Source: Saccharothrix sp. S26
Lineage (GTDB): Bacteria > Actinomycetota > Actinomycetes > Mycobacteriales > Pseudonocardiaceae
Direction: 5' to 3'
NCBI RefSeq assembly: GCF_021390395.1
Contig: NZ_JAJUWT010000033.1
Span: 1 to 64,000, forward strand
DNA: 64,000 nucleotides
Positions within the stretch are counted from its first letter, which is position 1; each line of letters starts with the position of its first letter. Below are positions 8,734-16,905 of this stretch, piece after piece. The position numbers were made by a program, and so were the translations under genes. Below the pieces are notes generated by a model. That model had not been told where the DNA came from and searched no databases. It was given only the letters and a program-made list of their open reading frames with translations.

Positions 8734-9657
8734 TCACACCGGGTGCAGCTCCTGGTCGTAGCCGGTGATCGTCCGGACTTCCGCGATCAGGCGCGTGATC
8801 GCGGCCTGGGGTGCGCGGTCGGTCCACACCACGGCCAGGTCGAAGCGCTCCGCGTCGACGACCGGGATCCACCGCACCGTGGCGGCGGGCAGCAACACCT
8901 CCAGCGGTCGCGGTGCGAGCCAGATGCCGCGGCCTCGGCCCACCTCGAACAGGCAGTCCGCCACCAGGGGCACGACCGGGCCCAGCGGCGCGGGGCGGCC
9001 GTCGGGCCTGGGGTCCACCAGCCAGAACCGCTCGGCCTCCGCCGACGTGAGGACGTCGGGCCGCACGACGGGCTCGTGCGCCACGTCCGCCAGGGTCAGC
9101 TCCGGGCGGTCGGCCAGGGGGTGGCGGGTGGACAGCACCGCGGACCGGGGATCGCTGCGCACGACCGCGTGGTGCAGCCCGACGTCCCCGACCGGCAGCC
9201 ACATGAAGGCCGCGTCCGCGTGCCCGTCGGTGAGCAGTGCCAGCTCGTGCTTGGGGTCCTGCGCGCCGATCAGCCGGACCCGCAGCCCGGGCACCGCCCG
9301 TTCCAGGACGTCCGCCACGTCGACGGCGAACAGCGACGTGGCGGCGGGACAGCAGGCCACCCGCAGCGTGCCCGCCTCGGCGTCGGCCGCGGCGCGGACC
9401 CGTGCCACCAGGCGTGCCACGTCGTCGACGACCGTCGCGGCCCCGGCGGCGAGCTCCTCCCCCGCCGCGGTGAGCAGCACACCGCGCGACGTGCGCACGA
9501 GCAGGGCCACGTCCAGCGCGCGTTCCAGCTGCCGCACGTGCGTCGACACCGCCTGCTGCGTCAGGTGCAGCGCCGTCCCGGCGGCGGTGATGGACCGCTC
9601 GCGCGCCACCGCCAGGAACGACCGCAGGTGTCGGAGATCGATGTCGCTCACGACCAC
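8734..9657 (-). CDS. LysR-family transcriptional regulator
   Basis: 307 aa from a GTG at 9657; a second in-frame GTG at 9651 is also possible. The N-terminal ~60 residues are a classic LysR helix-turn-helix (LRHLRSFLAVARERSITAAGTALHLTQQAVSTHVRQLE). Residues ~90-300 form the periplasmic-binding-like effector domain (GTLRVACCPAATSLFA onward). It is transcribed away from a SnoaL-like/hydrolase/MBL operon, the standard LysR arrangement, with a nested palindrome in the shared 128-base spacer. It probably activates that operon in response to a small aromatic or ester substrate. The effector is not deducible. Confidence 0.92.
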   Translation of the reverse strand: MVVSDIDLRHLRSFLAVARERSITAAGTALHLTQQAVSTHVRQLERALDVALLVRTSRGVLLTAAGEELAAGAATVVDDVARLVARVRAAADAEAGTLRVACCPAATSLFAVDVADVLERAVPGLRVRLIGAQDPKHELALLTDGHADAAFMWLPVGDVGLHHAVVRSDPRSAVLSTRHPLADRPELTLADVAHEPVVRPDVLTSAEAERFWLVDPRPDGRPAPLGPVVPLVADCLFEVGRGRGIWLAPRPLEVLLPAATVRWIPVVDAERFDLAVVWTDRAPQAAITRLIAEVRTITGYDQELHPV

Positions 9658-9668
9658 ACCCTAACCCC

Positions 9669-9705
9669 ACAACGATCCGCTGTGCCCGGCACAACGCATC
9701 GTTGT
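9669..9705. promoter_or_regulatory. Nested palindrome between LysR gene and its divergent operon
   Basis: The outer arms ACAACGAT (9669-9676) and ATCGTTGT (9698-9705) enclose a second palindrome TGTGC-CCG-GCACA (9681-9693). It sits centrally in the divergent spacer, as expected for LysR recognition and activation sites. Confidence 0.6.
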
Positions 9706-9785
9706 TTCCCTTGTGCGGTCGGGACATCCAGACTCTTCGTGGCCCCAGGCCATTGGATTTCACCCAGAAAGCACAGGAGTTCCCA

Positions 9786-10256
9786 GTGAACGATGACCAC
9801 ACGCGCCTGCTCGACCTCGTGGAGCGCCAAGCCGTGGTCGAGGTCTGCACGCGCATGGCGTGGCACGCCGACCGACGCGAGTGGGAGGCGCTGAAGACCG
9901 TGTTCGCCGACGAGGTGCGGCTGGACTACACGAGCCTCGACGGCGGCGAACCCGTCGTGCTGTCGCCGGAGCGAATCGTCGCGGGCTGGTCCGGTGTGCT
10001 CGGCGGGTTCGACGCCACGCAACACCTGGTCGCCAACCACCTCGTGACGCTGCACGGCGACACCGCCGCGTGCACGGCGTCGTTCCAGGCCACCCACCGG
10101 TTGGCGGACCCCTTCGGCGCGCCACTGTGGACGCTCGGCGGCGTCTACCGGTTCGACTTGGTGCGCACCGACGGCGAGTGGCGGATCCGCGGCGTCGTGA
10201 TGACGGCGGAGTGGGCCGACGGCAACAAGGAGCTGATGGCGAAGGCGGCCGGATGA
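9786..10256 (+). CDS. SnoaL-like / NTF2-fold protein
   Basis: 156 aa. The GTG at 9786 is chosen because AGGAG lies six bases upstream (9775-9779). The sequence fits a nuclear-transport-factor-2/SnoaL-like fold: helical start LLDLVERQAVVEVCTRMAWHADRREWEALKTVFADEV, then beta-strands ending in GEWRIRGVVMTAEW. Such small barrels act as dehydratases, isomerases or binding proteins on aromatic or polyketide-like substrates. It leads the operon with an alpha/beta-hydrolase and an MBL lipoprotein, so a shared catabolic or detoxification role under the divergent LysR protein is likely. The particular reaction is unknown. Confidence 0.85.
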   Translation: MNDDHTRLLDLVERQAVVEVCTRMAWHADRREWEALKTVFADEVRLDYTSLDGGEPVVLSPERIVAGWSGVLGGFDATQHLVANHLVTLHGDTAACTASFQATHRLADPFGAPLWTLGGVYRFDLVRTDGEWRIRGVVMTAEWADGNKELMAKAAG

Positions 10257-10311
10257 CCCGGCCCTGCCCCGCCGTCCGAACCGATCACCGATCACCGAAA
10301 GAGGAACGTTC

Positions 10312-11199
10312 GTGACGACCCGGCAGACGGTCACCTTCCCCAGCGGCGACGCCACCCTGACCGGCACCCTCTACCGGCCCGACACCGGGGCACGTGCTCC
10401 GGGGGTCGTCGTGGCCGGCACGTGGACGAGCGTCAAGGAGCTGATGTCCGACCGGTACGCGCAGCGGCTGGCCGATCGGGGCTTCGCCGCCCTGTCGTTC
10501 GACTTCACCGGTTTCGGCGAGTCCACGGGCGAACCGCGTGACGTGGAAGACCCGGCGCTCAAGGTCCGCGACATCCACCACGCGGTGGGCTTCCTGGCCT
10601 CCCACCCCGCCGTCGACCCCGACCGCATCGGCGCGCTGGGCATCTGCGCGGCCGCGATGTACATGGCGGACAACGCCGCTGGGGATCCCCGCGTCGGCTC
10701 GTTGGCGCTGGTCGCGCCGTGGCTGCACGACGCCGAGATCTGCGAGGCGGCCTACGGCGGCGCGGACGCGGTCGCCGAGCGGATCGAGGCCGCCCGCGCG
10801 GCCAGGGCCCGCTACGCGGACACCGGCGTCGTGGACTACGTCCCGGTGGTCGGCACGACCGACCCGCGTGCCGCGATGCCGTACGACATCGACTTCTACC
10901 TCAACCCCGAACGCGGCGGCATCCCCGCGTGGCCCAACCGGTTCGCCGTCATGGCGTGGGAGGGTTGGCTGACCTACGACTCGATCTCGCTGGCCCCGAA
11001 GATCACCCAGCCGACCGTCCTGGTGCACAGCGAGGACGCCGCCATCCCCGACGGCGCACGCCGCTTCCACGCCGGACTGGCCGGCCCCGGGGACATCCTC
11101 TGGACCCGAGGCACCCAGTTCGACTTCTACGACCAGGAACCCCAGGTCACCCTCGCGGCCGACACCGCGGCCGCCCACTTCGGACGGACGCTCGCGTGA
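10312..11199 (+). CDS. Alpha/beta-hydrolase with cysteine-type nucleophile elbow
   Basis: 295 aa from a GTG at 10312 behind GAGGAA. The fold is visible in APGVVVAGTWTSVKELM (oxyanion region), FDFTGFGES (~65) and the elbow LGICAAAMY (~105). There the nucleophile position is Cys rather than Ser, as in dienelactone-hydrolase-like and YcjY-like proteins. A late Asp/Glu (VHSEDAAIP) and TQFDFYDQE may complete the site, though the usual C-terminal His is not evident. It lies 55 bases after the SnoaL-like gene and overlaps the next gene by four bases, so it is operonic. Substrate is unknown. Confidence 0.82.
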   Translation: MTTRQTVTFPSGDATLTGTLYRPDTGARAPGVVVAGTWTSVKELMSDRYAQRLADRGFAALSFDFTGFGESTGEPRDVEDPALKVRDIHHAVGFLASHPAVDPDRIGALGICAAAMYMADNAAGDPRVGSLALVAPWLHDAEICEAAYGGADAVAERIEAARAARARYADTGVVDYVPVVGTTDPRAAMPYDIDFYLNPERGGIPAWPNRFAVMAWEGWLTYDSISLAPKITQPTVLVHSEDAAIPDGARRFHAGLAGPGDILWTRGTQFDFYDQEPQVTLAADTAAAHFGRTLA

Positions 11200-12146
11200 T
11201 CGTCGGACACAGGCGCGGGCGGCTGCGGCCCGTCCTCGCCACCGCCTTCCTGTTGGCGATGGTGGCGGGCTGTTCGGACGACGTCGCCGCGCGGCCGGGC
11301 CGCTTCGCCTCACCCGACCCGGGATCGGTCAACACCCACTGGATCCGCGCGCCGGAGGGCCTGGTCGTCATCGACACCCTGCGCACGCCGGCTGACGCCG
11401 AGCGGGCCATCGCGGAGATCAGGAAGACCGGCGAGCCGGTGGCCGCCATCCTGCTCACCCACTCCCACCCTGACCACGTGGGCGGCGCCGGGGCGTTCCA
11501 CCGGGCGTTCCCGCAGGCACCGATCCACGCGTCCCGCTCGACCGCCCGGGCCATGCGCGAGGACGAGCGGGGCTTCTACCCGCTGGCGCACTCGGCGAAC
11601 GCGAACTTCCCCGCCGAGCTGACCCACCCGGACCGGACGTTCGACGACAACGCCCCGCTGCACGTGGCCGGCCTGGACTTCGAGACGGCCACGTTCGTCG
11701 GGGGCGAGTCCGACACGGCCACGGCCTACTACCGCCCCGACACCGGCGACCTGTACTCCGGTGACCTCGCGACCGGCCAGGTCACCCCGGCCCTGATCGA
11801 GGGCCACAGCTGCGGCTGGCTGCGCGTGCTCGACGAACTGGCCCGCCGCTTCCCCGCCGCCACGACGATGCACCCCGGTCACGGGGCACCGGGCCCGGCC
11901 ACGGAGCTGATCGCGGAGCAGCGCCGCTACCTGCACCGGTTCCGCGACCTGGTCGGCCCCGCCGTCGCGGCCGACTCCCCCGAAGCCACCACCATCACCA
12001 CCGCCGAGGAAGCGTCGATCATCGCGGAGCTGGAGCGCACGCACCCCGACCACCCACCGGTCGCCGACCTGCCGGACCTCGTCGCGGCGAACATCCGAGC
12101 CGTCGGCGGCGAACTGTCGACCGAAGACCCGACCACCTGCCCGTGA
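11196..12146 (+). CDS. Lipoprotein metallo-beta-lactamase-fold hydrolase
   Basis: 316 aa from a GTG at 11196 that overlaps the preceding TGA (GTGA), indicating translational coupling. The N-terminus is a lipoprotein signal (Arg-rich start, hydrophobic core, lipobox LLAMVAGC). The MBL zinc motif THSHPDHVGG is near residue 90, later metal-ligand regions are SGDLATG and HPGHGAPG, and an Asp bridges. The protein should sit on the outer face of the membrane and hydrolyse a lactone, thioester or similar bond. The C-terminal ~70 residues are helical. It is the third gene of the LysR-controlled operon. Confidence 0.85.
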   Translation: MIVGHRRGRLRPVLATAFLLAMVAGCSDDVAARPGRFASPDPGSVNTHWIRAPEGLVVIDTLRTPADAERAIAEIRKTGEPVAAILLTHSHPDHVGGAGAFHRAFPQAPIHASRSTARAMREDERGFYPLAHSANANFPAELTHPDRTFDDNAPLHVAGLDFETATFVGGESDTATAYYRPDTGDLYSGDLATGQVTPALIEGHSCGWLRVLDELARRFPAATTMHPGHGAPGPATELIAEQRRYLHRFRDLVGPAVAADSPEATTITTAEEASIIAELERTHPDHPPVADLPDLVAANIRAVGGELSTEDPTTCP

Positions 12147-12156
12147 CGCGCCGGGT

Positions 12157-12394
12157 TCACGAGCCGGTGCCGCCGTGGTCGTTGCTCACGATCAAGGTCA
12201 CGCCGGGTTCCGCGGCCTCGATGCCGGCGAACCGGCAACGCCCTGATGAAGCGCTCCCCCGGCATCACGCCGCCGCGGACGTCCTCGTACTGGAGGTCGC
12301 CGACGCGTAGTTCTGTTGCTTCCGGCCGTAGCTGATGAGGACGTGGCTCGACGTGCGTGTTCTCCGGGTGCGCCGGGAACGAGGAGCCGCGCAT
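12157..12394 (-). pseudogene. Frameshifted small gene of unknown function
   Basis: Coding-like text runs across three frames. An ATG at 12394 gives MRGSSFPAHPENTHV, then VLISYG in another frame. PEATELRVGDLQYEDVRGG and VMPGERFIRA follow in the first frame, and another shift gives FAGIEAAEPGVTLIVSNDHG before a TGA at 12157-12159. The total is about 79 codons and the span is not a multiple of three. Each segment has high GC3 and sensible composition, so this looks like a once-intact small protein carrying two indels. I do not recognise the family. Sequencing error is the alternative. Confidence 0.45.
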
Positions 12395-12462
12395 GTCCCT
12401 CGTCACGACCTCACGGCACGCGGGGCGATGCGGTCCGCCCGCTCCATCGCCGGACGATGCGC

Positions 12463-12490
12463 TTGACAAAGGCAACGGAAAGCGCTTTCC
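12463..12490 (+). promoter_or_regulatory. Promoter with LacI-type palindromic operator
   Basis: A consensus -35 TTGACA (12463-12468) is followed by the perfect 14-bp palindrome GGAAAGCGCTTTCC (12477-12490), which covers the expected -10 region. This sequence matches the LacI/GalR-family (cre-like) operator form. The ATG of the acyltransferase is only nine bases beyond, so the mRNA is probably leaderless or nearly so and repressed by direct occlusion. Confidence 0.75.
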
Positions 12491-12498
12491 ATAACGCC

Positions 12499-14169
12499 AT
12501 GACCGCCGACGACCGGCCGTTCGAGCGCCACCGCTTCGACTACTCGCCCTGGGCGTTCTGGGACGAGGCGGACGAACGGGCCAGAGCACGCCAGCGGGAC
12601 CTCCGACGGGACCTCGTCGAGCGGCGCGGGTACGGGATCGGGGAGCGTTGCTTCGTCTCCGAGCTCGCCTCCGTGCAGAACGAGGTGCTCAACCTCGGTG
12701 ACGGCAGCTACGTCGCCGCGGGCGCGTACCTGAGCGGGTCGCTGCACGCCGGGCGTGACTGCACGATCAACCCGTACGCGGTGGTGCGCGGCGAGGTCCG
12801 ACTGGGCAACGCCGTGCGCATCGGCGCGCACACCTCGATCCTCGGGTTCAACCACACCGTCGACGACCCCGACACCGAGGTGTTCCGGCAGCCTCTCCGG
12901 TCGGTCGGCATCACCATCGGTGACGACGTCTGGGTCGGCTCGCACGTCGTGGTCCTGGACGGGGTGACGGTCGGCGACCGGTCGGTCCTCGCCGCCGGCG
13001 CGGTGGTCACCAAGGACGTGCCGGCCGGCGCGATCGTCGGCGGCAACCCGGCGAAGGTGCTGCGGTGGCGCGTGCCCGCCCTCCGGTCGGACGACCTCGT
13101 CGGCGCGCTCACCGCGTTCGCCGACACCGCGCACGCCCAGGCGCAGCGCGTGCTGGAGCGCTGCTGGAACCCCGACCTCGGTCTGTTCACCGACCAGCCG
13201 CAGGCCCCGCCGACGGTCCGCGCCCAGTGCGACGCGATCGAGGTCGCAGACCTGCTCCTCGGCCGCGCACCCGACCAGTTGCCCGCGCGGGCCCAGGTCG
13301 ACCGGTTGCGCGGCTGGCAGGATCCGGAGACCGGCCTGGTCGGCGGGCTCGGCGAGGACGGCGTGGCACGACCTCCCCGTGGCGGACTGTCCGACCCGGA
13401 CGCCGCCTACCACGTCCTTTCCGTCGGCTACGCCCTGGACCTGCTGGGCAGCGGGTTCGCCGAGCCGGTCCACGCGGCGGCCCGCATGAGCGCCGAAGAG
13501 GTCGTCGCGGGCCTGGAGCGGCAGCCGTGGGCGACCAACGCCTGGTCGGCCGGTGCCTGGGTGGACGCCCTCGGCACGGCCCTGCACTGGAACCGGCGAC
13601 GCGGGACGCCCAACTCGCCCGGCGCGACCGAGGCCCTCTTCGGGTGGCTGGTCACCGCGGTCGACCCGCGCACCGGCACGTGGGGCCGCCCGTCGTCCGA
13701 CGAGGGCCTGCGGCAGGTGGTCAACGGCTTCTACCGCGCGTCACGCGGCACGTTCGCCCAGTTCGGCCTGCCCGTGCCGCACCCGCGGCGGGTCGTCGAC
13801 ACGGTCCTGGAACACGCCCGCGACGCCCGCTTCTTCCGCCCCGAACGGCAGGACGCCTGCCACGTGCTGGACGTCGCCCACCCGCTGTGGCTGACCCGCC
13901 ACACCGGGCACCGCGCGGACGAGGTCGCGGCCCTGGCCCGCCGACTGCTGACCGACGCGGTGAGCCGCTGGACCGACGGGGCCGGTTTCGCCTTCCGCGC
14001 GCCCCACCCCACGACCACCGGCCTGCTCACCACCGCACCGGGCTTGCAGGGCACGGAGATGTGGCTGGCGGTGATCTGGCTGCTCGCCGACCTGCTGGGC
14101 CTGTCCGAAGCGCTGCCCTACCGCCCCCGCGGCGTCCACCGCCCCGAACCCGCCATCACGCCCTCCTGA
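12499..14169 (+). CDS. Hexapeptide-repeat acyltransferase fused to an alpha-helical toroid-like domain
   Basis: 556 aa. The ATG at 12499 is preferred because it lies at the expected transcription start; there is no ribosome site. Residues ~45-195 are a left-handed beta-helix of the maltose/galactoside O-acetyltransferase type, with repeated hexapeptides (INPYAVVRGEV, IGAHTSILGFNH, VWVGSHVVVLDGVTVGDRSVLAAGAVV) and the catalytic-type His in GFNHTV. Residues ~210-550 are helical with recurrent aromatic/Gly motifs (NAWSAGAWVDALGTALHWN, VVNGFYRASRGTFAQFG), resembling (alpha/alpha)-toroid proteins. The LacI-type operator suggests it modifies a carbohydrate. The fusion is unusual and its exact substrate is unknown. 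Confidence 0.78.
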   Translation: MTADDRPFERHRFDYSPWAFWDEADERARARQRDLRRDLVERRGYGIGERCFVSELASVQNEVLNLGDGSYVAAGAYLSGSLHAGRDCTINPYAVVRGEVRLGNAVRIGAHTSILGFNHTVDDPDTEVFRQPLRSVGITIGDDVWVGSHVVVLDGVTVGDRSVLAAGAVVTKDVPAGAIVGGNPAKVLRWRVPALRSDDLVGALTAFADTAHAQAQRVLERCWNPDLGLFTDQPQAPPTVRAQCDAIEVADLLLGRAPDQLPARAQVDRLRGWQDPETGLVGGLGEDGVARPPRGGLSDPDAAYHVLSVGYALDLLGSGFAEPVHAAARMSAEEVVAGLERQPWATNAWSAGAWVDALGTALHWNRRRGTPNSPGATEALFGWLVTAVDPRTGTWGRPSSDEGLRQVVNGFYRASRGTFAQFGLPVPHPRRVVDTVLEHARDARFFRPERQDACHVLDVAHPLWLTRHTGHRADEVAALARRLLTDAVSRWTDGAGFAFRAPHPTTTGLLTTAPGLQGTEMWLAVIWLLADLLGLSEALPYRPRGVHRPEPAITPS

Positions 14170-14179
14170 CCACAGGAGG
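14162..14179. terminator. Hairpin at the acyltransferase stop
   Basis: Perfect 7-bp stem CCTCCTG/CAGGAGG with the four-base loop ACCA. It overlaps the TGA at 14167-14169. Confidence 0.5.
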
Positions 14180-14202
14180 CACCGGGCTCACACCGCCCGG
14201 CC

Positions 14203-14227
14203 ACTGACGCAACGAACCCGCGTCAGT
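14203..14227. terminator. Hairpin overlapping the end of map
   Basis: 8-bp inverted repeat ACTGACGC/GCGTCAGT with a 9-base loop, overlapping the map stop codon. It lies between convergent genes and is a plausible terminator. Confidence 0.5.
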
Positions 14228-14996
14228 CGCCCTCACGCCGAGTCAGCACGAGAGGCTCGTCGTCGGTGATGGCGATCGTGTGCTCGGAGTGCGCGGTGCG
14301 CGAGCCGTCGGCCGAGCGGATGGTCCAGCCGTCGGGGTCGTAGACGATCCGGTCGGTCGTGCGGGTGAACCAGGGTTCGAGTGCCAGCGTCAGGCCGGGG
14401 CGCAGGGTCATGCCGCGACCGGCCCGCCCCTTGTTGGAGACGTGGAGGTCCTCGTGCATGGTGCGGCCGATGCCGTGGCCGCCGAACTCGGTGTTGACCG
14501 GGTAGCCGTGGTCGCGGGCGACGGCCCAGATGGCGGCCGAGATGTCGCCCAGGCGGTTGCCGGGACGAGCCACCTCGATCGCCGCCTCCAGCGCTTCCTC
14601 GGTGGCGCGGATGATCCGCAGGTCTTCCTCGGCGGGCGTGCCGACGATGATGGTGCGGGCCGAGTCGGCGACCCAGCCGTCGATGCCGACCGCGAAGTCC
14701 GCGCTGAGCACGTCACCGTCGCGCAGGGTGTAGTCGTGGGGCAGGCCGTGCAGGACGGCGTCGTTGACCGACAGGCAGATGACGTTGCGGAACGGCCCCC
14801 GCCCGAACGACGGCGCGTAGTCCCAGTAGCACGACTCGGCCCCGCGCCGGTCGATCATGCCCCGGACGTGGTGCTCCAGGTCCAGCAGGTTGACGCCCAC
14901 CTCGGCGAGCCGGCCGACCTCGGCCAGCACCTCGGCCACGAACCGCCCGGTCACGTGCATGCGCTCGATCTCGGCGGGCGTCTTCAGTTCGATCAC
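14223..14996 (-). CDS. map: Type I methionine aminopeptidase
   Basis: 257 aa from a GTG at 14996. The full pita-bread fold is present, with all five metal ligands recognisable: two Asp in the DFAVGIDGWVADSART region, His in EFGGHGIGRTMHE, Glu in LALEPWF, and Glu in AHSEHTI. It removes the initiator Met from nascent cytosolic proteins. It sits alone, away from the ribosomal-protein operon where the housekeeping copy usually lies, and is divergent from a tiny XRE regulator across twin operator-like repeats. This looks like a regulated second MAP, possibly induced under stress or MAP inhibition (inference). Confidence 0.93.
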   Translation of the reverse strand: MIELKTPAEIERMHVTGRFVAEVLAEVGRLAEVGVNLLDLEHHVRGMIDRRGAESCYWDYAPSFGRGPFRNVICLSVNDAVLHGLPHDYTLRDGDVLSADFAVGIDGWVADSARTIIVGTPAEEDLRIIRATEEALEAAIEVARPGNRLGDISAAIWAVARDHGYPVNTEFGGHGIGRTMHEDLHVSNKGRAGRGMTLRPGLTLALEPWFTRTTDRIVYDPDGWTIRSADGSRTAHSEHTIAITDDEPLVLTRREGD

Positions 14997-15019
14997 GAGA
15001 ACCTCGCGTCCCAGGATGT

Positions 15020-15066
15020 CGGTATAGTAATACCGTCACCCTAGCACTTGCCGGTATAGTAATCCC
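15020..15066. promoter_or_regulatory. Twin operator-like repeats in the map/XRE divergent promoter
   Basis: CGGTATAGTAAT occurs at 15020-15031 and 15052-15063, spaced exactly 32 bases (about three helical turns). The first copy is part of the perfect palindrome GGTAT-AGTA-ATACC (15021-15034); the second is GGTATAGTAATCCC (15053-15066). The AT-rich core stands out from the background. It probably binds the adjacent XRE protein and overlaps both promoters. Confidence 0.7.
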
Positions 15067-15083
15067 AACCGTATCGTGGCGAC

Positions 15084-15353
15084 ATGGTCCGCCAACCGCT
15101 CACGCCCGAGCAGATCGAAGCCGGCCGACGCCTGGGCGCGCTGCTGCGCCGCGCACGGGCGGGACGCGAGTTGACGGAGGTCGCGCACGCGGCCGGCATC
15201 TCGCCGGAGACGCTGCGCAAGATCGAGACCGGCCGGCTGCCGTCACCCGGCTTCGGCACGATCGTCTGCCTGGGCGAGGCGCTCGGCCTGCCCGTGCAGG
15301 AGTTGGCGGAGACCTGGCGCGGCGTCGACCTGCCGCTGGGAGCCGTCTCGTAG
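15084..15353 (+). CDS. Small XRE-family helix-turn-helix regulator
   Basis: 89 aa from ATG 15084. Nearly the whole protein is a Cro/CI-type HTH: LGALLRRARAGRELTEVAHAAGISPETLRKIETGRLPSPGFGTIVCLGEALGLPVQELAETW. It has no ligand or oligomerisation domain. It is divergent from map with 87 bases between them, and that spacer contains two copies of a palindromic repeat. The simplest reading is an autoregulated repressor or activator controlling the aminopeptidase. It ends at a convergent terminator before the carbonic anhydrase. Confidence 0.88.
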   Translation: MVRQPLTPEQIEAGRRLGALLRRARAGRELTEVAHAAGISPETLRKIETGRLPSPGFGTIVCLGEALGLPVQELAETWRGVDLPLGAVS

Positions 15354-15359
15354 CGAGCG

Positions 15360-15386
15360 GGTGGGGCGGGTGTCCCCCGCCCCACC
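15360..15386. terminator. Bidirectional terminator between XRE and carbonic anhydrase genes
   Basis: Perfect 11-bp stem GGTGGGGCGGG/CCCGCCCCACC with a 5-base loop, centred between convergent stops. Confidence 0.75.
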
Positions 15387-15392
15387 GACCGG

Positions 15393-16136
15393 TCAGAGGT
15401 GCGGCAGCTCGACCTCGACCTTGCGGCCGTTGAGCGGCTGCACGGGACGGGCGTTGCCCGCGTAGAACAGGCTCTGGAAGCGGGACACGGTCGCCTGGGT
15501 GACCGTCTTCTCGCCCATCACGAACCACTGCACGCCCTCGGTGAACGGCGCGGTGGTGAGGGAGCCGGTGTAGCGGGCCGTGGCGCGGTTCACCGGCAGC
15601 AGGGTGTTGAGGTCGATGTCCTCCAGGTGCACCTCCTCGCCGCACTCGGGCGCGAGGTGGGCCAGCACGCTGTCCACGGTGGACGCCGCGCCGACGCGCA
15701 GCGGCACGCCGATCACCAGGAGCGCGCCCGCCGCGCTGCGGTGCACCAGGTGCATCTCCAGCGGGTCGGCGTGCCCGGCGAAGCGGTGCTCCGACGGGGT
15801 GTGGAAGTGGAACTGCACGAGGTCGTACCGGACGCCGGAGAGCGTGACGTGGCCCGCGCCGGGCTCGACCTCGAACTCCTCGGTCTCCTCGTGGTCGCGC
15901 ACGGTGCAGCCGTTGGCCGCGGCGGCGTCCTTGCGGACGTAGTGCAGGTCGCCCGCGGCGTGGTGGCCGTAGGAGATCTCCAGCTGGGGCAGGTGCGGGT
16001 TGATGCGGATCGACGACGGCGTGATGTCGATCGGGCTCTGCAACGGCACCTGCGACTGCGCCGGCGCGGCACCGGCGGTCAACAACGCGCTCAGGACGAC
16101 GGGGACGGCGATGGCGATAATGCCTTTTCTTGCCAC
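15393..16136 (-). CDS. Secreted alpha-class carbonic anhydrase
   Basis: 247 aa. The GTG at 16136 (VARKGIIAIAVPVV) is chosen because it begins an ideal signal peptide ending at PAQSQ, with GAAGGG upstream. A GTG at 16211 would add 25 residues. The zinc site is plain: QFHFHTPSEH supplies two His and EMHLVH the third. QSPIDI and a late WFVMGE/FNPL-like region fit alpha carbonic anhydrases, which hydrate CO2 to bicarbonate outside the membrane. Alpha-class enzymes are uncommon but known in actinomycetes. No partner gene is evident. Confidence 0.9.
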   Translation of the reverse strand: MARKGIIAIAVPVVLSALLTAGAAPAQSQVPLQSPIDITPSSIRINPHLPQLEISYGHHAAGDLHYVRKDAAAANGCTVRDHEETEEFEVEPGAGHVTLSGVRYDLVQFHFHTPSEHRFAGHADPLEMHLVHRSAAGALLVIGVPLRVGAASTVDSVLAHLAPECGEEVHLEDIDLNTLLPVNRATARYTGSLTTAPFTEGVQWFVMGEKTVTQATVSRFQSLFYAGNARPVQPLNGRKVEVELPHL

Positions 16137-16379
16137 AGGGTGAAGCCCTTCGGAAAAAGCGGACCCGGGCCGGATCACGACCCGCCCGGCGGGAACATCA
16201 CCATCTTTCACCCGTTCGAGTGACCGCCGTTAGGGCGACAAATCACCCACACAGGGCACGGAAGACATAACGATCTGTGCCATTGATCACAGATCGTGCA
16301 AAACGGCCGGAGCGCACCGAGACGCCGTCAGCGGAACGGCGGCAGCTCAGCGGCGTGCGGGGCTGGGTCGTTGCGCTCG

Positions 16380-16905
16380 TCCAGCCCCATCACGGCCGGA
16401 GCGCGTCACCTGCTGCCCGGCGGGCCGGCCGGCGGCGAAGATCACCACGCTCGCGGTGCCGGCCGTCGTCACCAGGACCGCGGCCATGCCGGCACGGGCC
16501 GCGCCAACCCGGTCACCAGCGGCACCACGACGTCACGGACGCGCAGCGCTTCGTCCACCTCGGTCACGTGGTGCGCCTCCGCGGCGGGATCGCGCGGTTC
16601 CGGCTCGGCCGGCGGCGCGGCGTCCACCGGCGTGCCCTGCGACTCACACCGCACCACGACGACCTTCTCGACCTGCGGCTCCGGCAGGCCGCACGTGCCT
16701 GGTCCATCTTGATGGGCGGTGCTGCGCGGGACACCGCCCCGCAGTGCGACCTCGGCCGGGGTGAACCCCGACCGCACCTGCACGCGGCGCGGCAGCACGA
16801 CGAACTCCGCCGCTCGCGGTTTCCACCGATCTCGGCGGGATCGCTGGTGACGGCGCTGGAGTCCCGCGACAGCGACGGCGTGCCCGCGCCTCCCACCGCG
16901 TCCCG
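16380..16905 (-). pseudogene. Possible decayed gene in a ~1-kb gene-poor stretch
   Basis: Between 16137 and 17125 no intact gene is convincing. On the minus strand a coding-like segment (VLPRRVQVRSGFTPAEVALRG; then VEKVVVVRCESQGTP and VDEALRVRDVVVPLVTGLA) has mostly G/C third positions. After a shift near 16490 it continues in another frame as AGMAAVLVTTAGTASVVIF. Some codons inside are AT-ending and poor. I do not recognise a family. It may be a degraded gene or chance composition. Confidence 0.27.

Noticed and set aside
11196..12146. MBL-fold lipoprotein as a beta-lactamase for self-resistance
   Set aside because: The THSHPDH motif only defines the superfamily, and its operon is LysR/SnoaL-associated, far from the NRPS genes.
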